A stretch of DNA of 64,000 nt from Flavobacteriaceae bacterium. Lineage in GTDB: Bacteria; Bacteroidota; Bacteroidia; Flavobacteriales; Flavobacteriaceae. Below, one piece after another: positions 59,444 through 64,000 of the stretch; position 1 is the first letter of the stretch, and each line of letters starts with the position of its first letter. A model generated the notes under the pieces. The model searched no databases. It was not told the origin of the DNA and was given only the letters and a program-made list of their open reading frames with translations. Both the position numbers and the translations under genes were made by a program. The stretch covers positions 186,001 to 250,000 of the forward strand of contig JANQNQ010000011.1 in assembly GCA_028279515.1 (NCBI GenBank). The letters run 5' to 3'.

Positions 59444-60562
59444 TTAATTGTTCAACATAACAGGCATTACCAACATGGTAATGTGCTCACCTTCATCCAA
59501 TCCGTCTACTGGTGTCAAAATACCGGCACGGTTAGGGAGGCTCATTTCTAACGATACATCATCTGCGTTCAAGTTGTTCAACATTTCGGTTAAGAAACGC
59601 GAGTTGAACCCAATCTGCATGTCATCCCCTTGATAATCGCAAGTTAGACGCTCTTCGGCCTTGTTGCTGTAATCGATGTCTTCAGCAGAGATGTTTAGTT
59701 CAGACCCGGCCATTTTCAGGCGAATCTGATGTGTGGTCTTGTTACTAAAGATGCTGACACGACGTACAGAATTCAAGAATTGATTTCTGTCGATGCTCAG
59801 CTTATTTGGGTTTTCCTTCGGAATAACCGCTTCGTAGTTTGGATATTTTCCGTCGATCAAGCGACACACAAGCTCTGTATTGTCAAACGTAAACTTGGCG
59901 TTGCTATCATTGTATTCGATATTGACGTCACTTTCACTTCCAGCCAGAATACCTTTCAACAAGTTCAACGGTTTCTTTGGCATGATGAATTCAGCAACCT
60001 GCGAAGCTTTTACATCCTCGCGAGCATACTTTACCAACTTATGAGCATCAGTGGCTACGAAAGTCAAATTTTCTGGCGAAAATTGAAAGAACACACCGCT
60101 CATTACAGGTCTCAAATCATCGTTACCAGAAGCAAAGATGGTTTTACTGATCGCAGTGGCCAAAATGTCTCCTTGAAGCGTTGTTGAGCTTGGATCTGCC
60201 AATTCAACTGCTTTTGGAAATTCGGCACCATCAGCATATGCCAAGGCATATTTACCGTGGTTAGAGCTGATCTCGACCGTGTTGTTGTCTTCAACAACAA
60301 ATGTCAACGGTTGCTCCGGAAACGTCTTCAGCGTATCCAACAACAAGCGCGCTGGAATCGCTACACTGCCTTGACTTTCTGACTCGACTTCGAGTGTAGA
60401 GGCCATGGTCGTTTCAAGGTCTGACGCCGAAACGGTAAGTTTTGTATTGTCTAATTCAAAAAGGAAATTGTCAAGAATAGGAAGCGTGTTGCTGTTGTTG
60501 ATCACACCACCCAACACCTGAAGTTGCTTTAACAAGTAAGAGCTAGATACTATAAATTTCAT
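59444..60562 (-). CDS. dnaN: DNA polymerase III beta subunit (sliding clamp)
   Basis: 372 aa, normal length. It is a ring-forming clamp that tethers replicative polymerase to DNA. Three clamp domains in order: 'MKFIVSSSYLLKQLQVLGGVINNSNTLPILDNFLFEL', 'KTIFASGNDDLRPVMSGVFFQF' with 'FVATDAHKLV', and 'FNSRFLTEMLNNLNADDVSLEM' to the C-terminal 'ITMLVMPVMLNN'. The last two are ordinary DnaN landmarks. A TATCTTTG element on the minus strand (60641-60634) lies upstream. The gldG gene is the next upstream on the same strand, an order I recall from other Flavobacteriaceae. Confidence 0.97.
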   Translation of the reverse strand: MKFIVSSSYLLKQLQVLGGVINNSNTLPILDNFLFELDNTKLTVSASDLETTMASTLEVESESQGSVAIPARLLLDTLKTFPEQPLTFVVEDNNTVEISSNHGKYALAYADGAEFPKAVELADPSSTTLQGDILATAISKTIFASGNDDLRPVMSGVFFQFSPENLTFVATDAHKLVKYAREDVKASQVAEFIMPKKPLNLLKGILAGSESDVNIEYNDSNAKFTFDNTELVCRLIDGKYPNYEAVIPKENPNKLSIDRNQFLNSVRRVSIFSNKTTHQIRLKMAGSELNISAEDIDYSNKAEERLTCDYQGDDMQIGFNSRFLTEMLNNLNADDVSLEMSLPNRAGILTPVDGLDEGEHITMLVMPVMLNN

Positions 60563-60633
60563 TCGTTGCTAATAGTTTGTATGAAATAGGACGATGCCAA
60601 CATCAATCCTTCGTACTTCTTTAGTATATCTTA

Positions 60634-60668
60634 CAAAGATATTTTAATTGCCTGTCTTTAAGAAACAA
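60634..60668 (-). promoter_or_regulatory. dnaN promoter candidate
   Basis: On the minus strand: TTG (60668-60666), 24 bases, TATCTTTG (60641-60634). Spacing is slightly longer than the usual 17-23. Confidence 0.45.
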
Positions 60669-60683
60669 ACTTATTAACATTTG

Positions 60684-62360
60684 TTAGGCGAATTTACGTC
60701 TTCGCATCCAGTTGAAAACAAACCCGAAAAGAGCCAATAATAGAAGCGGAAGTCCTATGTTTACTGACTTCCAGAAGGTTTGGTCTTTGACCACTTTTTC
60801 TTTGTCTAAAAATGCGACGGCAATTTCTTTCGACCGAATGTTTATAAGTCCGCTGTCATCGAGAAGATAATTCACACAATTCAGTAAGAACTCCTTGTTG
60901 CCATAGTAATTGTTGGTCCACTTGTCGTATCCTAGCTCCAAAGGTTGTCCGTTACGTAATTGGTTTTTGATGACATCACCATCAGCAACGATGATCATTT
61001 TCGCATCCTTACCGTCATCAATATTTCCAGCAAATTTGAAAGGCTTTACGCGGTTTTTATAAGTAGAAGTAAATGTACCTTCCAACAAGGCCGCCAAGGT
61101 CTGATTCCCTTTTGAATACGAGGCTTGGTCTGGTTGTTGTCGAATCTCGTTTAAGCTAATCTCAAACGGAATTCCCACAGTTTTTGACAACGGAGAAGAA
61201 GTCAACAATACCTGTTTGCTAACGCCATTATTATTGTCTAATAGATCGATCTGATTAACAAATTCAAACTTGATAGACCCCGTATTGTTGGTAATTGGGT
61301 GTGTGTTTTTATTTACGGTCAATACATTGTAAAACCAAGGCACTGGATTGTATTGTGAGTTGGTACCATCACCCGTAGCTAATACGATAGGAGCGTGGTA
61401 AAGGTCTTTGGTCACCACCGGATTGATTCTAGCCCCATAGCGGAAGAACATGTCGTCTAAGTTCAAATTTCGAGGAAATGCCAAGGTCTTTCCTTTTTCG
61501 TTAAAAAGGCTGTCCATTTCTACATGTACGGCATCAACTAGCCACAACGACTTTCCGCCATTCATGGTGTATTGATCCAGCACATATTTTTCTTCTTCTG
61601 TGAAGGCTTTCGTTGGTTTGGCGACGACCATCAAATCAAAGCGTTGCAAGTTGGTCAATGTCTGCTCGTAATCACTTCCCAAGGCTTTGATATCAAAGGG
61701 AGCCACGTTATAGTACTCTCTAATACTGGTTAAGAAATCAGCGATGAATATATCTGGTAATTCGTTATTCCCTTTTAGGATGGCGATTTTCTTTTTACTA
61801 GTGTTAGTGAGTTTTGAAAATCCATCTGCAAAGGCATACTCGAGATGCTGTACTGAGTTCGAAACGCGTTCTTCGCTCGTGGCGCCCAAGGTATTTTTCA
61901 GCAATGGGATGCGCACTGTTTTCTGTTTGTAGTTAGCAATGGCCCATGGGAATACTAACTCTTGTGAAACCTTGTTGTTTTCGGTAACGGTGGCTTGCGC
62001 AGGGGTTAACCCCAACTCAATCATTTGTTGCGTTACTGCTTCGGCGCTGGCTTCATCTTCAAGCGGATCGACAAAGTTGTATTCTATCAACGGATTATAA
62101 GCTTCGAACTCTTCAAGCAATTGACGGGTTTCGATCTGTAGCTTTTTAAATTCCGCAGGAAAACTTCCTTTTAAAAAAACATCTACAACGATGGGTTCTT
62201 CAATATCCTTAACGGTGTTTAGTGAAGCTTCAGACAAGGTATAACGTTGGTCTTGCGTAAGGTCAAAACGCTTGTAGAGATAGCTTCCACCTATATTGAG
62301 CAGAATCAGCATGGCAATACCGATAAAGAGCTTTTTGGTATGTGAATTCAAAAACTTCAA
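60684..62360 (-). CDS. gldG: gliding motility ABC-transporter-associated protein GldG
   Basis: 558 aa. It has an N-terminal TM helix ('LFIGIAMLILLNIGGSYLYKRFDLTQDQRYTLSEAS'), a large periplasmic ABC-type_uno/DUF-like region with 'VDVFLKGSFPAEFKKLQIETRQLLEEF' and 'YTMNGGKSLWLVDAV', and a C-terminal TM helix ('WKSVNIGLPLLLLALFGFVFNWMRRRKF'). GldG works with GldF and the ATPase GldA in an ABC system linked to gliding in flavobacteria; gldA is not in the window. The ATG overlaps the gldF stop by four bases, so the genes are translationally coupled. Confidence 0.93.
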   Translation of the reverse strand: MKFLNSHTKKLFIGIAMLILLNIGGSYLYKRFDLTQDQRYTLSEASLNTVKDIEEPIVVDVFLKGSFPAEFKKLQIETRQLLEEFEAYNPLIEYNFVDPLEDEASAEAVTQQMIELGLTPAQATVTENNKVSQELVFPWAIANYKQKTVRIPLLKNTLGATSEERVSNSVQHLEYAFADGFSKLTNTSKKKIAILKGNNELPDIFIADFLTSIREYYNVAPFDIKALGSDYEQTLTNLQRFDLMVVAKPTKAFTEEEKYVLDQYTMNGGKSLWLVDAVHVEMDSLFNEKGKTLAFPRNLNLDDMFFRYGARINPVVTKDLYHAPIVLATGDGTNSQYNPVPWFYNVLTVNKNTHPITNNTGSIKFEFVNQIDLLDNNNGVSKQVLLTSSPLSKTVGIPFEISLNEIRQQPDQASYSKGNQTLAALLEGTFTSTYKNRVKPFKFAGNIDDGKDAKMIIVADGDVIKNQLRNGQPLELGYDKWTNNYYGNKEFLLNCVNYLLDDSGLINIRSKEIAVAFLDKEKVVKDQTFWKSVNIGLPLLLLALFGFVFNWMRRRKFA

Positions 62361-63088
62361 GCCGTTGTTCGTTTTAGTTTATAGGAAGTAAGCAGCAGGA
62401 AAAAGATGCTAATACTTACAAAATATAATAGATCGCGTGTGTCGATGACACCGCGCCCAATGCTGTCAAAATGAGCTTTCATCCCGAGGTTATTGACAAA
62501 GGTGGAAGCATTTCCAAAAAGGTCGAGTCCCGCAAGTCCTTCAAACCCAAAAAAGAAAAAGAAACACAAGAAAACAGCCACAATAAAAGCGACGATCTGA
62601 TTCTCCGAAAGGGTAGAGGCAAAGATGCCAATGGCACAATAGGCCCCGATCAAGAAGAGAAGTCCAAAGTACGAGCCGATGGTGCTCCCGGTATCTAAGT
62701 TACCAATGGGGTTTCCTAATTTATAAACGGTAAGAACGTATAATAGTGTTGGGATCAATGCCAAGAGAATAAGGGTGAAGGCTCCAAAATATTTACCCAA
62801 GACGATCTGCATATGACTAATGGGTTTGGTCACCAATAACTCGAGCGTTCCCATGCGTTTCTCATCTGAAAAGCTCTTCATGGTCACTGCTGGAATCAAA
62901 AAGATCAACACCCAAGGAGCCAGTGAGAAAAAGGAAGACAAGTCTGCAAAACCATAATCTAAAATATTAAACGCCCCTTTAAACACCCAAAGAAAGAGTC
63001 CATTGAGCACCAAAAAAATACCGATCACAAGATACCCGATCGGAGAGGAGAAGAAGGCATTGATTTCTCTTTTTAATATGGCTAGCAT
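62357..63088 (-). CDS. gldF: gliding motility ABC transporter permease GldF
   Basis: 243 aa, ABC-2 type permease with six TM helices. Landmarks: 'LAILKREINAFFSSPIGYLVIGIFLVLNGLFLWVF', 'FLIPAVTMKSFSDEKRMGTLELLVTKPI' and 'YFVSISIFFLLLTSYKLKR'. It pairs with GldG (four-base overlap downstream) and starts directly after the stop of the methyltransferase gene, so the three genes form an operon. With the SprB-like adhesin at the other end of the window, this supports a gliding organism. Confidence 0.94.
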   Translation of the reverse strand: MLAILKREINAFFSSPIGYLVIGIFLVLNGLFLWVFKGAFNILDYGFADLSSFFSLAPWVLIFLIPAVTMKSFSDEKRMGTLELLVTKPISHMQIVLGKYFGAFTLILLALIPTLLYVLTVYKLGNPIGNLDTGSTIGSYFGLLFLIGAYCAIGIFASTLSENQIVAFIVAVFLCFFFFFGFEGLAGLDLFGNASTFVNNLGMKAHFDSIGRGVIDTRDLLYFVSISIFFLLLTSYKLKRTTA

Positions 63089-63916
63089 CTATCTTTTCTT
63101 TAGAATTAGGATGTCTTGGTGTTCGTTAAGTGCATCGGGTTTTGCGCCCGACCAATCCCCACGGATGAACTCTGTCACTTCAAAACCATTTTTGTTTGCC
63201 AGTTCAAAGATAAAATCTTTCTTGTAGGCAACATTGGCTTCTTTCACTTTTTCATCCATCAAGGTATAATGACCTTTATCAAATAGAAACGCCTTACTTC
63301 CCGATTTCATATGTGCCGATGAAACTTCATCTAAAATAAAGAAGGTAGCAAAGCAAATTTTCCCGGGTTTTAGTACACGATGAATCTCACTGAGATAGTT
63401 GTCTAAGTCATTAGGCATCATGTGTGTAAACACCGAAGTTAAAAAGGCAAAGTCGAAATCGGTATCTTGATACGGAAACTTGTAGAGTGCTGCTTCATCA
63501 GCGGTGTCCAAATTGTATAAGTCATTTTTAAGCGGAACAAATTGAAAATTGAAATGAGCGTACTTGCTGCCAACGTGTTTGTTGCACCAATCAACACCAC
63601 GCTTTACCACATCGAAACCTTCATAGCGTCCTTTTTCATTTAGAAACTCGGTAAACGGAATGGCCATTCGACCAATACCTGACCCGATATCTAGCACCTG
63701 ACTTTCGGGCGTTAGAGCCCCATATTTTTTGAAGTAGTTAAAGAAGGTCTTACCAATAGCGATAAAGTCGCCACCGCCCGTATATATCATTCCTTTTGGT
63801 GGTTCTAATGGGTGTCGTTTCCTAAAGAGGTCAACAGGAAGATATACCAGCCTTCTAGCATGGTATCTCCATTGTACAGGTAACGCATAATATAAAGATC
63901 TAAGCATCGACTTCAT
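63089..63916 (-). CDS. class I SAM-dependent methyltransferase
   Basis: 275 aa. The Rossmann motif I is 'VLDIGSGIGRMAIPFTEFL', with a downstream 'FAFLTSVFTHMMPNDLDNYLSEIHRVLKPGKICFATFFILD' typical of Methyltransf_11/25 type enzymes. An N-terminal ~65 residues ('ALPVQWRYHARRLVYLPVDLFRKRHPLEPPKGMIYTGGGDF') suggest a membrane-near or lipid/glycan substrate. It overlaps the preceding gene's stop by one base (TAATG), and gldF begins right after its stop codon. The substrate is unknown. Confidence 0.88.
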   Translation of the reverse strand: MKSMLRSLYYALPVQWRYHARRLVYLPVDLFRKRHPLEPPKGMIYTGGGDFIAIGKTFFNYFKKYGALTPESQVLDIGSGIGRMAIPFTEFLNEKGRYEGFDVVKRGVDWCNKHVGSKYAHFNFQFVPLKNDLYNLDTADEAALYKFPYQDTDFDFAFLTSVFTHMMPNDLDNYLSEIHRVLKPGKICFATFFILDEVSSAHMKSGSKAFLFDKGHYTLMDEKVKEANVAYKKDFIFELANKNGFEVTEFIRGDWSGAKPDALNEHQDILILKKR

Positions 63917-64000
63917 TAGGGCAAACTTACAACTTTGTCAACACTCCAAGCTAAGGGGTTGTCATTAAAAAGAGCCTTGGTAAAGGTCCATACTTCTTTG
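63916..64000 (-). CDS. 3' end of a gene running off the window
   Basis: The minus-strand frame is open from the window edge to TAA at 63918-63916, giving 27 codons that read KEVWTFTKALFNDNPLAWSV then DKVVSLP. The TAA shares its last A with the ATG of the methyltransferase gene, a typical coupled junction. I do not recognise the family from this tail. Confidence 0.55.
   Translation of the reverse strand, partial: KEVWTFTKALFNDNPLAWSVDKVVSLP

Noticed and set aside
59729-60187. 152-codon frame opposite dnaN
   Set aside because: Antisense to a conserved essential gene, no supporting features.
1-64000. tRNA, rRNA or known riboswitch genes
   Set aside because: I looked for cloverleaf-like and rRNA-like stretches in the gaps and saw none; gaps are explained by promoters, terminators and extragenic repeats.

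Overview
The window looks like chromosome from a gliding marine-type member of the Flavobacteriaceae (Bacteroidota). The evidence is a SprB-repeat adhesin with a type IX secretion (T9SS) C-terminal sorting domain, gldF and gldG next to dnaN, TonB-dependent receptors with carboxypeptidase-regulatory N-termini, lipoproteins with an 'SCSSDD'-type start, promoters of the Bacteroidota form TTG-N19-TAnnTTTG, and a lack of Shine-Dalgarno sites. No tRNA, rRNA, CRISPR array or complete transposon was seen. The 5' end cuts a gene (1-891), and the 3' end holds the last 27 codons of another.

Layout. (1) 1-8459: three co-directional surface-protein genes, two paralogous ~300-420 aa proteins that each end in a single SprB repeat, then a ~2,100-residue SprB-like adhesin. 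This resembles the sprC-sprD-sprB order of Flavobacterium. (2) 8822-19234: a copper/silver efflux operon (HYC_CC_PP protein, CusA, a four-helix-bundle protein, TolC-type CusC, DUF3347 lipoprotein, acetolactate-decarboxylase-like lipoprotein, HMA-MauE membrane protein, PepSY membrane protein, CusB). (3) 19243-21461: a secreted NTF2/DJ-1 fusion and a membrane AraC regulator; then a small 75-aa gene. (4) 22067-35412: a duplicated two-gene cassette. Each copy has a tail-fibre-like secreted protein followed by a large secreted multidomain protein with a shared ~257-residue C-terminal module, and the copies share promoter-proximal repeats and terminator hairpins. (5) 35701-39131: a propeller/Y_Y_Y one-component regulator and a small protein with a related HTH. 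(6) 39296-45570: a probable iron-regulated operon (DUF4856 lipoprotein, imelysin, HTTM protein, TonB receptor). (7) 47234-51244: ECF sigma, FecR anti-sigma and STN-type TonB receptor. (8) 51348-57372, minus strand: AraC regulator, secreted retropepsin-like protease, SUMF1-like protein, Kelch propeller and a LytS-type histidine kinase. (9) 57516-64000: core genes mnmE, a DUF4870 protein, dnaN, gldG, gldF and a methyltransferase.

The most unusual signals are these. A four-helix-bundle gene with low-complexity inverted flanks sits inside the cus operon, and the flanks now encode the tail of CusA and the signal peptide of CusC. The SprB-like adhesin is a strict three-module super-repeat with a 7/7 consistent alternating cysteine pattern. 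A family of extragenic double hairpins keeps a conserved frame but has an interchangeable inner stem. The tail-fibre/propeller cassette is duplicated, with paired regulatory DNA.

All assignments come from reading the sequence and recalled family knowledge; no database search was run.
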